A stretch of 32,506 nt of DNA from Candidatus Omnitrophota bacterium (lineage in GTDB: Bacteria > Omnitrophota > Gorgyraeia > B26-G9), in NCBI GenBank assembly GCA_018817585.1, contig JAHITE010000038.1:1-32506 (forward strand), given 5' to 3'. This document shows, in pieces, positions 17,642-26,029 of the stretch (its first letter is position 1; the number at the start of each line of letters is the position of its first letter). Below the pieces are notes generated by a model. The model saw only the letters and a program-made list of their open reading frames with translations. It made no database searches and had not been told where the DNA came from. The position numbers were made by a program, and so were the translations under genes.

Positions 17642-18412
17642 CTACCCCTTTCTTTTTCTAGGCTTAATGATCAATAGATTAGCATCGTAGGTTAGGATTC
17701 CCAGCATAATCGCGTTTATCAACCGCCCGATATTAACACTATAATACTGGTCGCTGGATATTGGATTTGCCTTATAGGGATCCGCAACCACTATCTGCTT
17801 TCCGTGCTGATCATAGCCGCAAAGAACCACAAAATGGCCGCTGGGATAACCGCGCACATCATCATATACAGTTAAGTCATTTAATCCTGTATATTCGCGC
17901 GCGCACTGGTACAAATAGGTTGAACTTAAGCCTGCCAGTACCGGTATATTTTGCTCAAAGTAATCTTTTAATAATGCTGTTGAAAGATTTTTAAACCGGA
18001 TAATCCCGCCAGCTTTGATAAAAGACATATACGCCAAAGTAGCTTGTTCAAATTTTTTCCCTTTTTTATACGCCAACTGGCTATTAAGTTTATTTAAAAT
18101 ATCCGTATTTGTCAGCCCGGACCATGTTGGATCGAATATTTTTAAATTGTATGTATAAATTTCAGCCTCATATCCGCGGCCAAGGGCATGTTTACCGAGT
18201 AAAACCGCCAAAGTCCCTCCTTCTTCCAGATAAGAAACCTCTTTAATTACCTGGCGCAGGCTAATGTTATCTCGATAAAAGCTGTACACCGCGTGCAGGC
18301 TGGTAGGACCGCAGGTTACATCGTCTGGCTGGGATAATATTTTCACATTAATCACCGGAGTTCTCCCTGAGTACTTGAGTTGCCCACTGCTTTTAAGCAG
18401 CTTAGTTTTCAT
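17642..18412 (-). CDS. C39/papain-like cysteine peptidase
   Basis: A 256-residue cysteine peptidase-like protein without a signal peptide or membrane helix, so probably cytoplasmic. The catalytic triad is visible: C34 in DDVTCGPTSLHAVY, H193 in SGHFVVLCGYD and D211 in VVADPYKANP, the usual C39-like order. Unlike bacteriocin-exporting C39 domains it is not fused to an ABC transporter. It could process a peptide precursor, act as a transpeptidase, or hydrolyse amide bonds made by the two ligases downstream. The ATG at 18412 lies inside the last codons of the ankyrin gene (overlap 11 bases), and the TAG is two bases before the TTG of the ATP-grasp gene, so the block is one operon. Confidence 0.85.
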   Translation of the reverse strand: MKTKLLKSSGQLKYSGRTPVINVKILSQPDDVTCGPTSLHAVYSFYRDNISLRQVIKEVSYLEEGGTLAVLLGKHALGRGYEAEIYTYNLKIFDPTWSGLTNTDILNKLNSQLAYKKGKKFEQATLAYMSFIKAGGIIRFKNLSTALLKDYFEQNIPVLAGLSSTYLYQCAREYTGLNDLTVYDDVRGYPSGHFVVLCGYDQHGKQIVVADPYKANPISSDQYYSVNIGRLINAIMLGILTYDANLLIIKPRKRKG

Positions 18413-19394
18413 CAAGCTTCCATTTAGCTCCTTGTTTAAATACCAATAAAGCGCCTTGGGCCTTGCCTTTATAATTAATTGTCACCTTGCCCTGATCATC
18501 CTTGCCGTTAAACACAAAGCTGAAATCATTGAGCATAAAATCGCCCCAATTCCCAGGTAAAGTCTTTTTATAATTCTCCAGCGCATTTTGCCAATCCTGC
18601 GCTGCCAATCTTAATCTTACCCTGGGTGAAAATACTGTTTTAAACAACTTAATGTCAGAAATTTTAACTGCCTTAAGCAAATTATAAATCGGCTGAGCCT
18701 GCGGAATAATCCGCGGATTGACTTTGGCCTCAGGCATTTCAGGAATTCCGTGCTGTTTCTCCAAACACAAAGCAATATAATTCGCCATACGACTTGAGAC
18801 CTGATCAGCCAGATCAAAAGCTGACGATCCTTGATTTGTTGTTATATCCAAAACTGCCCCGGATTCAATCAACAGCTTAACAATTTCCAAATGTCCGCGA
18901 TTAGCAGCAAGCATCAGCGCAGTATAGCCTTCATCATTACACGCGTTTAGCAATGCCTTTTGCGCGATAAGAAAGCAGGAGATATCCAGCCATCCGTTCT
19001 CAGCCGCGAGCATCAGGGGAGTAATTCCGGTACTCGAAACCACATTTATCAGCGCATTATGCTTGACCAGTAATTTAACAATCTCCAAATTATTTCCCTG
19101 AACTGCCGCATGTAAAGCCGTAACGCCAAGATCAAAGCGCTGGGCATTAACCTCCGCGTTATGGGCAAGCAAAAGCTTTACGATCTCAATATGTCCGTTA
19201 TAAGCTGCCAGCATTAAAGCTGTCTCGCCATTATCAAAAGTGGTATTTATATCCGCGCCCTGCTCAAGCAGCAGCTCGACATTCTCTTTATTCCCGACAA
19301 GAGCCTCTTCAACAATATGCAGATCTTGAGCATAGCCGGCGTGCAAATTGACCATAAAAATAATCCCTAAAAATCCTAGAAGAATTTTTTTCAT
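18402..19394 (-). CDS. Secreted ankyrin-repeat protein with C-terminal NTF2-like domain
   Basis: A 330-residue protein. A signal peptide covers about residues 1-22 (ILLGFLGIIFMVNLHAGYA). Five to six ankyrin repeats follow (about 30-215), with units such as GETALMLAAYNGHIEIVKLL, GVTALHAAVQGNNLEIVKLL and GYTALMLAANRGHLEIVKLL. The last 90 residues (LKAVKISDIKLFKTVF to AKWKLDEN) look like a lumazine-binding / NTF2-like domain. GAGGGAG before the ATG is a strong ribosome-binding site, and this is the first gene of the minus-strand block. Its stop overlaps the start of the peptidase gene. A periplasmic scaffold for the product or an enzyme of the operon is conceivable, but ankyrin proteins cannot be assigned by sequence. 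Confidence 0.85.
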   Translation of the reverse strand: MKKILLGFLGIIFMVNLHAGYAQDLHIVEEALVGNKENVELLLEQGADINTTFDNGETALMLAAYNGHIEIVKLLLAHNAEVNAQRFDLGVTALHAAVQGNNLEIVKLLVKHNALINVVSSTGITPLMLAAENGWLDISCFLIAQKALLNACNDEGYTALMLAANRGHLEIVKLLIESGAVLDITTNQGSSAFDLADQVSSRMANYIALCLEKQHGIPEMPEAKVNPRIIPQAQPIYNLLKAVKISDIKLFKTVFSPRVRLRLAAQDWQNALENYKKTLPGNWGDFMLNDFSFVFNGKDDQGKVTINYKGKAQGALLVFKQGAKWKLDEN

Positions 19395-19609
19395 TACAGT
19401 AACTCCCTCTTTGCATAAAAAAATAAATCTATAAACTATTTTAACAAACAGCTAAAGCCTTGCGGAGCATTTAAATTATTCTAAGCATTAATAATGCTTT
19501 TTTTAGTTTTTTAATATTTAATCAAACTCGCTAGAGATGCTCTTAGCCGCATCCGATATGCGTTAATTTTCCGGAGAAAAAGCAAATTGTTCGACTCCAC
19601 AAAAGTAAT

Positions 19610-19800
19610 TTATTGGATTTTAATTAAACCCCCTCCGGTCAATTTCCATTGCCAAAAATACAATGCCGCAGTAAGAGCAAAATAGTCATCGGCCGCCATA
19701 AAGTCATTTTTTTACCGTAAATAAAAACACCAAAGCCAATAGAACCGAAAATAAGACTCGCGAATAAATTAGACTGGCTAAACTCAGAAAGTCGCATCAT
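19610..19800 (-). pseudogene. Truncated, frameshifted small membrane protein (amino-acid-transport-protein-like)
   Basis: ATG at 19800 (or 19797) follows GAGGGA at proper spacing. The frame starts with SQSNLFASLIFGSIGFGVFI followed by YGKKMTLWRP, the beginning of a widespread small inner-membrane protein of about 70 residues often labelled amino acid transport protein. The frame then runs into unrelated residues and a TGA at 19639. The family's C-terminus, ALTAALYFWQWKL, is present in another frame and ends at 19610. An internal deletion with frame change has therefore removed the middle. The rest of the 570-base gap (19395-19964) shows nothing convincing. Confidence 0.6.
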
Positions 19801-19964
19801 AATGATCCCTCTATCTCAACATAATCTCTGCTGCTTTTCTAATTATACCACTTCTGTTAGAAAATGATAAACAAAAACCCTCTAAGTTTTCAGCTAAAAA
19901 AGCGAGCCTATTAAAAAATAGAAGTTTGTGATAACATATCATTTATTAACCGGGAGAAAATACA

Positions 19965-20987
19965 ATGAATTTACTGATAACCTGTAAACCCAATTACGAA
20001 AATATTCTCGTTCGAGAACTTGTCTTAGATAAGTATTTAATTAAAGAACAAGGTAATTGCTGGATTCTTGTTCAATGCGATGATTCGTTAAAGCAAAATA
20101 TTGCCCAGCGACAAACCCAATTATGTTTTGCCCAAACCATATTAATAAACCCGATTAGAATCAATGCTTCGGCAGTCAATGATTTTGCCGGAAAGCTGGC
20201 TGATCTTTTTTTTAGCTCAATGCAGGGAAAACAGATTGAAAACAATTTACCGGCTTTGTGTTTACACGCTGATATCGAAAGCTTATCGCAGCGAGCCAAA
20301 TCAGTTGAAATTACCTGGCATAAGAAAATCAGTAAAAAAATGCCGCGGCTGGCAAAACTTTTAACAAAACCCGCTCCTTTTTCAACAAAGCCGATTGAAG
20401 GGTTTTTTGTCTATTTTTCTGATTTTAAGCAAGCCTTTGCGGCTGAGGCGGCGATTATCGGCTCCTGCCTGCGCATGCAGATGGATGAAAACGCGCCTTC
20501 ACGTTCTTATCTTAAAGCAGAAGAAGCCTTCATTCTGCTTGATTGTCAGCCTAAAGCTAATGAACAAATAGTTGACTTAGGGGCAGCTCCCGGCGGCTGG
20601 ACTTACAGCGCGCTAAAACGCGAAGCAAAAGTAATCGCTATTGACAATGCCCTGATTAGCCCAGGAATCGCCAACCACCCCAATCTTACCCATCTAAAAC
20701 AAGATGCTTTAAAATTCAAGCCTGGGAATAAATTAAAGGTTGATTGGTTATTCTGTGATATTATCGAAAAACCAGAGATTATTTTGCAGATATTCCACAC
20801 ATGGCTAAAACAAGGCTGGTGTAAAAAATTCATCGTAAATCTAAAAATTGGCCGCAGCGATCCTATCGCGATCATTAAAAAGATTAATGATCCGGTGACA
20901 GGATTAATCGGCTATTGTTCTATACTTAAAATCCGCCAACTCTACCATGACCGCGAGGAAATAACCGTAACCGGAAAAAGAATATAA
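19965..20987 (+). CDS. rlmM: RlmM-like 23S rRNA 2'-O-ribose cytidine methyltransferase
   Basis: A 340-residue FtsJ-fold methyltransferase. SAM motif I reads VDLGAAPGGWTY at about residue 203. The K-D-K-E tetrad of 2'-O-methyltransferases is visible in order: K in SRSYLKAEEAF, D in FCDII, K in NLKIG and E in DREEITV. The N-terminal 150 residues (CKPNYENILVREL) are the THUMP-like RNA-binding part, and the ending YHDREEITVTGKRI is typical of RlmM, which methylates C2498 of 23S rRNA. The chain is slightly shorter than the E. coli enzyme (about 366). The GGGAG site and ATG at 19965 are clear. It stands alone, converging on the glycosidase gene, with hairpin repeat copy 2 between their ends. Confidence 0.88.
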   Translation: MNLLITCKPNYENILVRELVLDKYLIKEQGNCWILVQCDDSLKQNIAQRQTQLCFAQTILINPIRINASAVNDFAGKLADLFFSSMQGKQIENNLPALCLHADIESLSQRAKSVEITWHKKISKKMPRLAKLLTKPAPFSTKPIEGFFVYFSDFKQAFAAEAAIIGSCLRMQMDENAPSRSYLKAEEAFILLDCQPKANEQIVDLGAAPGGWTYSALKREAKVIAIDNALISPGIANHPNLTHLKQDALKFKPGNKLKVDWLFCDIIEKPEIILQIFHTWLKQGWCKKFIVNLKIGRSDPIAIIKKINDPVTGLIGYCSILKIRQLYHDREEITVTGKRI

Positions 20988-21044
20988 ATTATTCCACAAA
21001 TATTTTCCATGGTTTACAACAGTTATAAAAATTCATTAAATCTC

Positions 21045-21130
21045 AAAAAAATCTGCCCTGATAAATTCTCAGAGCAAAGGTTTTAGTTTGTTTAAAAAAC
21101 ATGATCGAATAATTAAGGATTGTATCCTTT
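21045..21130. repeat. Dispersed hairpin repeat, copy 2 (terminator between convergent genes)
   Basis: The arms, near 21045-21061 and 21069-21084, flank the same TAAATTC loop as copies 1 and 3. T-rich runs follow on both strands, and the element sits between the stops of rlmM and the glycosidase, so it can terminate both. Homology with copy 1 continues through GAATAATTAAGGAT. Confidence 0.7.
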
Positions 21131-21132
21131 AA

Positions 21133-22182
21133 TTATTCACTTTTTTTATTAATATTATCAATAATCTGTTTATAAGCAAAATATGCTGGCTTTGGAGTAT
21201 AATCCCCAGCCAGCAATCCAAAATAATCAATCCCATCTTTAAAATGATCTGTATCCCGAAACATTGACCAAAATATTTTTTCTACATTTTTATGCGTATT
21301 TATTAAAGCATAAACTTCATTTAAAAATTGGGCTTGTTCCTGCTCATTTTGAGATTCACCAAGCCACCATTTACTTGCGTTAGATTGGGCTATGCCAGGA
21401 CAAGCTATTTCGGTTATCCAGATTTTTTTATTAAGATTACGTTTAGCTAATTCCTTATCTATATTATTTATTAAGATGCTTATCTGCTTTATCCCCTCGC
21501 CATTATTCGGGCTTACATAGGGATGAATATTAACAATATCAAAGTAATCAGCTCCGTCATTTTTCAATACACTCTTTAAGGAAAAATACTGATTATTTGC
21601 TAATCCTCCTAAAACAATTACTGCTGATGGATCAATTTCTTTAATCGTTTTATACACTTTCTTTAGCATTTGGGTATATGTTTTCATACTGTCCTGCGGA
21701 TTCCAATAAAGACTTGTATCCGGCTCATTCCAGAATTCCCAATATTTTATTGAATTTTTATAGCGCTCGACAACAACTTTAACATAATTCAGAAATACTG
21801 TTTCATCAGCCGGAGCATCGTTCCACTGCCGTCCTGTCCAGGGAGCCGAAAATCCTAATACAGCTAATATTTCAATGTCCTGCTCTTGACAGACCTTTAC
21901 AATATAATCATATCGCTCAAAATTAAAAACCCCTTGAGTTGCTTCTATTTCATTCCAAGAGAATTCATTTCTAATAATCGAAACTCCTAGCTCCTTTAAC
22001 ATCCCTACAGCCCTATCTATTTCTTGTTGATCATTGTACATATAATTATTCCACTCATGATTCCAAGAAAGAAATGTGCCGATACCAAAAGGAGTATTAT
22101 CCGCCTTAGCATTAGAGCCCATTATAAACACAAAACAGACGGCTAAAAGCAATATAGTAAATTTTATTTTTAATTTAATCAT
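21133..22182 (-). CDS. Secreted clan GH-A glycoside hydrolase (GH5/GH39-like)
   Basis: A 349-residue secreted (beta/alpha)8-barrel glycosidase. A signal peptide covers about 1-27 (FTILLLAVCFVFIMGSNAKA). The barrel begins GIGTFLSWNHEW, then LKELGVSIIRNEFSWNEIE and VLGFSAPW. The acid/base E153 lies in EFWNEPD and the nucleophile E258 in WITEIACPG, the two clan GH-A positions with the expected spacing. SMFRD and YFGLLAGDYTPKPAY close the barrel as in cellulase or xylosidase-like proteins of this type. It should cleave a beta-linked polysaccharide in the periplasm or outside. The second ATG (22182) is taken as start since AGGGA is six bases from it but directly abuts the first ATG (22188). Confidence 0.85.
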   Translation of the reverse strand: MIKLKIKFTILLLAVCFVFIMGSNAKADNTPFGIGTFLSWNHEWNNYMYNDQQEIDRAVGMLKELGVSIIRNEFSWNEIEATQGVFNFERYDYIVKVCQEQDIEILAVLGFSAPWTGRQWNDAPADETVFLNYVKVVVERYKNSIKYWEFWNEPDTSLYWNPQDSMKTYTQMLKKVYKTIKEIDPSAVIVLGGLANNQYFSLKSVLKNDGADYFDIVNIHPYVSPNNGEGIKQISILINNIDKELAKRNLNKKIWITEIACPGIAQSNASKWWLGESQNEQEQAQFLNEVYALINTHKNVEKIFWSMFRDTDHFKDGIDYFGLLAGDYTPKPAYFAYKQIIDNINKKSE

Positions 22183-22397
22183 ATTCATTCCCTAATTATC
22201 TCCCCCCACACGTTTATATTAATCATCCTTAACAACTTTAATTTATTTTATCATATAATTAAGTGTAAAATATTAATTCTTTTAAGTAAGAGCTATAAAT
22301 CGCGGCTTGCATTATGAGTGCTTCAAGAAATATTTATCATGAAAAATTCAGATTCTCAAATAATTTAAAAAGCATGGTAGATTATTTCAAGAATCTC

Positions 22398-22673
22398 TAT
22401 TTGCGGTATGGCTTTATATACTCTAAAAAATTAGGATTGACCCAACTCAATTGCCATATCGTAATGTTTAATAGATCAGGCATATTGCCCTTTAGAATAA
22501 TACACCACAGCCAAATTATAGTACCCCTAACGCATCTTGGTTTATTTTCAAACATGCCTTTGCCGGTTCATAGAACTGGTCAACCTCCAAGCCTTTTTTA
22601 AATTCCGTCTCTGCTTCCTTAAATTTACCTTGGGCTCCATATTCGCTTCCTCGTCTGTTTAACCTGGATATTC
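22398..22673 (-). pseudogene. Decayed TPR-protein C-terminus
   Basis: Directly after the stop of the ROK/HAD gene one minus-strand frame reads RGSEYGAQGKFKEAETEFKK followed by GLEVDQFYEPAKA, a clear tetratricopeptide unit, up to a TAA at 22518-22516. The next frame continues YNLAVVYYSKGQYA, a stop, then SIKHYDMAIELGQS, and a third frame ends NPNFLEYIKPYRK with a TAG at 22400-22398. So the last TPR units of a gene survive with two frameshifts and a stop. This also explains the 300-base stretch without an intact gene here. Confidence 0.65.
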
Positions 22674-25448
22674 CTAAATCGCCATTAAAACTTTTTGCGG
22701 ATAAATAATATCTTCCGGGGTGAATTTACTTTTTGATTCATTCAGGAAATTTGTCTTTTTAATTGGACGGTTTTCTTTAGTGATCAATAAAACAGCACTC
22801 AAAATTTTAAAAAATTCAAACAGCCCCTCCGGCCCCTTTTGCTTGGCGTGAATAACTTTCGCGTTATCAACCGCGCCGATCTTTTCCCCGACATTAATAC
22901 TGATGCCGGCAATAGGCAATACCGGTCGATCATTACTTCCCGCTTTAAAATTATCCCCGCAATAAACAATAGTCCATAGCGGCTGTTCCATAGCCTGAGC
23001 AATCCTGCGAATCCCATATCCTTTGTCCATGCCCAGCAAAACCCCTTCCATATTATTGCGTCCGCCACGGCGGGTCTTGATCGGGATTCTAGCCTCATCA
23101 GCAACATCCATTGCCGGCAAAGCTATTTTTTTAAGAGCCGCATATGCTTCCAATTTATCCTGCATTATTCTATCTTCCTGATCCTCCAGGTCAACCTGCC
23201 CGGCCAGCCGGTTGACAAAAGCACAATAAACATCCCGCAGATTAATCCGCAGTCCCTGGAGATCTTCTTCACTATAATTTTTTTCATCAATCAAAAATCG
23301 CCGTATTTCCTGATTTTGACCCAGCTCTTCAGCCTTGTTTTGCTCATAATGAGAATACGCGTTCCGGACCTCAAATTCAGCGTCTTTTCCCATAACCTGG
23401 ATATTTATCTGCGAAGTTCTATCCTCAATCTGCTCCCCCTTTATCCGCGCTATCCGCAGAAAATCTTCAAGCTTAAACAGTTCAAGCACAGCACTTAGTA
23501 TTTCCTTATATCTTTCCACCAGCCTGGGACCGCGGCGAGGATCAACATCTTTAAACTTAATTTTTTTTCCATGACCATCCACCCGGCTTAATTCTTTTGA
23601 CAATTGCATCTTTTTTAGTAAAATGTACTTTCCGCGCGAATCGCTGTACTTCCAATCCTCCGTACCTGTATTGGGCAGAAGGTAAAACCTGCCTAAAAGC
23701 TGTAAATAACTGCTGAAGATCTCATTAAATTCCGCTGTATCAATCATCATCTGCTCTAATCTCTGCATTGTCGTAGCGGATAAAATTGTGAAGCTTCCTT
23801 CCAGCTCAAGTATTTCCCGGATATGCCGCGCGGTTTCCGCGGTAAATTCCCTGTTCACCCGGTCTAATTCTTCAGCCCTATCTGTCTGCAGGGTCAGGGT
23901 ATCATTAAAATCAGAAACAAGAATCGGGCTGTATCCGGCAGTAATAACCGCGAGAACACCAGTCAGGAATTCTATTCTTGAGGTATCGTTTGAGAGATAT
24001 ATTTCCTTTATAAGGCTGTGATAAGGAGAAAAATCAAATTCCCGTAATTTTTTCTTATAGACATCCATCTCATCATTGCTTATGCGTTTATTTGTTCTAA
24101 GAAAATCAAAATATCCGCTCACCAGTTCTCTGGCAGTATATGGCGTGCTTCTAAGAAAACCCGCGCCTACTCCCGAGCCTAAGCCCAGGAGCATGCCGAC
24201 TTCATCTTCAGAATTAATTACATCCGCCAACTTTCCAAATAAAGCTTCCCCTAATGCCGCGGCCGCGGCATCATGTTCCAGAAAAAGAGGAATGTCGCTT
24301 TTATATTTAACACTCAACACCCTGCTCAATTCCGCGATAAGCGGATATTCATCTTTAAAACTAAATATAGGCTCGTCTTGCCAGCAAATATTCGGGGTCG
24401 TATGGATAACCCCTTTTGCATATTCTCCCTGACCGGGCCAGGCTATATGCACCTGCCGGACATCAAGATCATAAGCCTGTTTAAGCGTCATTACCTTGTC
24501 TATTATTGTCTCAAAAAATATTTTTCTTGCTTCTTCAGCCGAACCGGCTTTTTTAATCATATCTTCTATTAAAATCTGGTTTACAATGAATTCACCTTTA
24601 GCGTTAACCGCGCCGATACCAAGCTTTGTCCCGCCGATACTAAGATTAATATTCACAATCCTTTGTCCGCGGCTGTTAACATCTCCTATTTGCGCGTCCG
24701 GAGGAAAAGCAATAATTTCTCTTATCCAGTTTAAATCCGAACGAACAATTTTTATTTTTAAACCATCAAGTCCGCTATTTATCCCTTCAACAAAAACATC
24801 TCTTCCATCTATATTTTTTCCAAAAACCTCACCAATACCGCCCGCGAGTACAATTGTCTTTATCGGAAGTTCTTCCGCGTACCTATCAAAAAAAACCTTA
24901 AGCGCCCGGCCCAGTTCTTCACCCATATCGCGGATAAAATTGACAGCTTTTTCATCTCCCTGCTCTGCCAGCTCATTTAGTTTAAAATGGATATCTTCAA
25001 CATTTAATTTTTTTTCAGATATTAGATTCCATCTGCGGGAAATATTTTCCGCGGCTGCCCCGGCAATCCTGCCATCACCTCCCAAACGCGTCTCGTTATC
25101 CCCATAAACAGGATATTGACCCAAATCACCGCCAATACGATAACTATACCCGCCTTCAGTGTCGCGTACTAAATGCCCTCCGATAGCTCCCAGGCCTGTT
25201 TTTAATTCTCCGGCTTTGTATACAGGAATAAAAGCGTTTCCGCTTAATTTTGTTCTTTTTGGCAGGCTCTGCCAATTCAGCAATGGCACCTCCAGCCGTC
25301 TGCAGGCCTCACCGATTACAGGCTCCTGCATAACTATAGCCGGAGAAAGCATCTGCTCGGCACTTGGATTTGCCGCCAAGAGTAGCGGAGTGCTGAATAT
25401 AAGCTGAAAAACAAGCACAAAAGCAATTAATTGTTTACTATTTCTCAT
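22674..25448 (-). CDS. Secreted fusion of a circularly permuted ROK kinase fold and a HAD phosphatase fold
   Basis: A 924-residue protein. After a signal peptide (about 1-26), residues 85-215 match the C-terminal half of ROK sugar kinases: GGDLGQYPVY (usual GEIGH), RLGGDGRIAGAAAENIS with the zinc cysteines lost, and TIVLAGGIGEVFG. The N-terminal ROK half follows instead of preceding: NLSIGGTKLGIGAV (about 265, phosphate-1 loop), FLEHDAAAAALGE (about 392, catalytic Asp) and GLGSGVGAGF (about 425). From about 505 a HAD fold appears: D513 and D516 in VSDFNDTLT, a serine in FTILSATTMQRL, K in GMDKGYG, and YCGDNFKAGSNDRPV (about 831), as in sugar-phosphate phosphatases. The product may phosphorylate and dephosphorylate a sugar, yet it is exported, where ATP is absent, so a binding or structural role is possible. 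A TPR remnant follows. Confidence 0.8.
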   Translation of the reverse strand: MRNSKQLIAFVLVFQLIFSTPLLLAANPSAEQMLSPAIVMQEPVIGEACRRLEVPLLNWQSLPKRTKLSGNAFIPVYKAGELKTGLGAIGGHLVRDTEGGYSYRIGGDLGQYPVYGDNETRLGGDGRIAGAAAENISRRWNLISEKKLNVEDIHFKLNELAEQGDEKAVNFIRDMGEELGRALKVFFDRYAEELPIKTIVLAGGIGEVFGKNIDGRDVFVEGINSGLDGLKIKIVRSDLNWIREIIAFPPDAQIGDVNSRGQRIVNINLSIGGTKLGIGAVNAKGEFIVNQILIEDMIKKAGSAEEARKIFFETIIDKVMTLKQAYDLDVRQVHIAWPGQGEYAKGVIHTTPNICWQDEPIFSFKDEYPLIAELSRVLSVKYKSDIPLFLEHDAAAAALGEALFGKLADVINSEDEVGMLLGLGSGVGAGFLRSTPYTARELVSGYFDFLRTNKRISNDEMDVYKKKLREFDFSPYHSLIKEIYLSNDTSRIEFLTGVLAVITAGYSPILVSDFNDTLTLQTDRAEELDRVNREFTAETARHIREILELEGSFTILSATTMQRLEQMMIDTAEFNEIFSSYLQLLGRFYLLPNTGTEDWKYSDSRGKYILLKKMQLSKELSRVDGHGKKIKFKDVDPRRGPRLVERYKEILSAVLELFKLEDFLRIARIKGEQIEDRTSQINIQVMGKDAEFEVRNAYSHYEQNKAEELGQNQEIRRFLIDEKNYSEEDLQGLRINLRDVYCAFVNRLAGQVDLEDQEDRIMQDKLEAYAALKKIALPAMDVADEARIPIKTRRGGRNNMEGVLLGMDKGYGIRRIAQAMEQPLWTIVYCGDNFKAGSNDRPVLPIAGISINVGEKIGAVDNAKVIHAKQKGPEGLFEFFKILSAVLLITKENRPIKKTNFLNESKSKFTPEDIIYPQKVLMAI

Positions 25449-25503
25449 CCCAATCCTGTTTCTCGTATAAACTGTATATTCTTAATATAAAAAGTATTAA
25501 AGT

Positions 25504-25674
25504 TTACCATTTATTGAGCAATCCTGCCACAAATTCTTTTTCCGAATTGACGCCGAAAGATTTAAATCTCTCATCTAAGCTATGTATACTCTCTGCTCTT
25601 TGACAATACAAGCATACCTTACGGTGGGCCACTCTCCCGCGAGGACGATTTTCGCAACTTTTTAGGTATAAACT
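25504..25674 (-). pseudogene. Fragment of a Cys-containing protein
   Basis: An open frame of 56 residues, bounded by a TAA at 25677 and ending in TAA at 25506, reads SCENRPRGRVAHRK, then VCLYCQRAESIHSLDERFK and KEFVAGLLNKW. The C-x2-C pair could be part of a zinc ribbon. There is no ATG; a GTG at 25632 lacks a clear ribosome-binding site. It may be the surviving end of a lost gene between the ROK/HAD gene and the HigA terminator. No family is recognised. Confidence 0.35.
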
Positions 25675-25680
25675 TTACCA

Positions 25681-25721
25681 CAATAAAAACACCCAATTCC
25701 AATGCGGGTTTGGAATTGGGT
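25681..25721 (-). terminator. Strong intrinsic terminator after higA
   Basis: The minus strand forms an 11-bp perfect stem (arms 25721-25711 and 25701-25691, ACCCAATTCCA with TGGAATTGGGT), a nine-base loop, and then GTTTTTATTG. It starts a few bases after the higA stop and should end the mlaA-RND-higA transcript. Confidence 0.85.
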
Positions 25722-25726
25722 TCCGT

Positions 25727-26029
25727 TTACTTGATGGGGGATTTCTGTTCCTTGAGGTGTAGATGATTTTTGAAATCATGCCCGGCCTGCAAATTCATCC
25801 AAAACTCCGGGCTAGTCTTCAAAATAATTGATAGTAGAATAGCAGTCTCAGGCGTAATCCCTCTTTTTCCGATTACCAGAGTATTGATCCTTTGAATAGG
25901 AACCCCCATATCCTTAGCCAACTGGGTCTGAGTCATAGCCATTGGATTCAGAAATTCTTCAAGTAATATTTCTCCGGGATGAGCCGGAACGCGTTTTTCT
26001 TTATGGACAAAACCAAAAAATCTAAACAA
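25727..26029 (-). CDS. higA: HigA/VapI-family antitoxin, apparently without its toxin
   Basis: A 100-residue HTH protein of the HigA family. The signature VPAHPGEILLEEFLNPMAMT is followed by QTQLAKDMGVPIQRINTLVI (helix-turn-helix), GKRGITPETAILLS and TSPEFWMNLQ, all typical. HigA represses its own operon and neutralises the ribosome-dependent RNase HigB. Normally higB precedes higA, but here the preceding gene is the RND transporter, whose stop overlaps the TTG start at 26029 by 8 bases. No ATG or ribosome-binding site is seen, so the N-terminus is uncertain, and the first ten residues (FRFFGFVHKE) are atypical. Either translation is coupled to the RND gene or the gene is a 5'-truncated orphan. 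Confidence 0.75.
   Translation of the reverse strand: MFRFFGFVHKEKRVPAHPGEILLEEFLNPMAMTQTQLAKDMGVPIQRINTLVIGKRGITPETAILLSIILKTSPEFWMNLQAGHDFKNHLHLKEQKSPIK

Noticed and set aside
22314..22601. A 95-codon open frame on the + strand
   Set aside because: It is mostly the complement of the decayed TPR sequence, which reads better on the minus strand.
24496..25107. A 203-codon open frame on the + strand
   Set aside because: Antisense to the ROK part of the 924-residue gene; its Ser/Pro/Ile-rich composition is that of a shadow frame.
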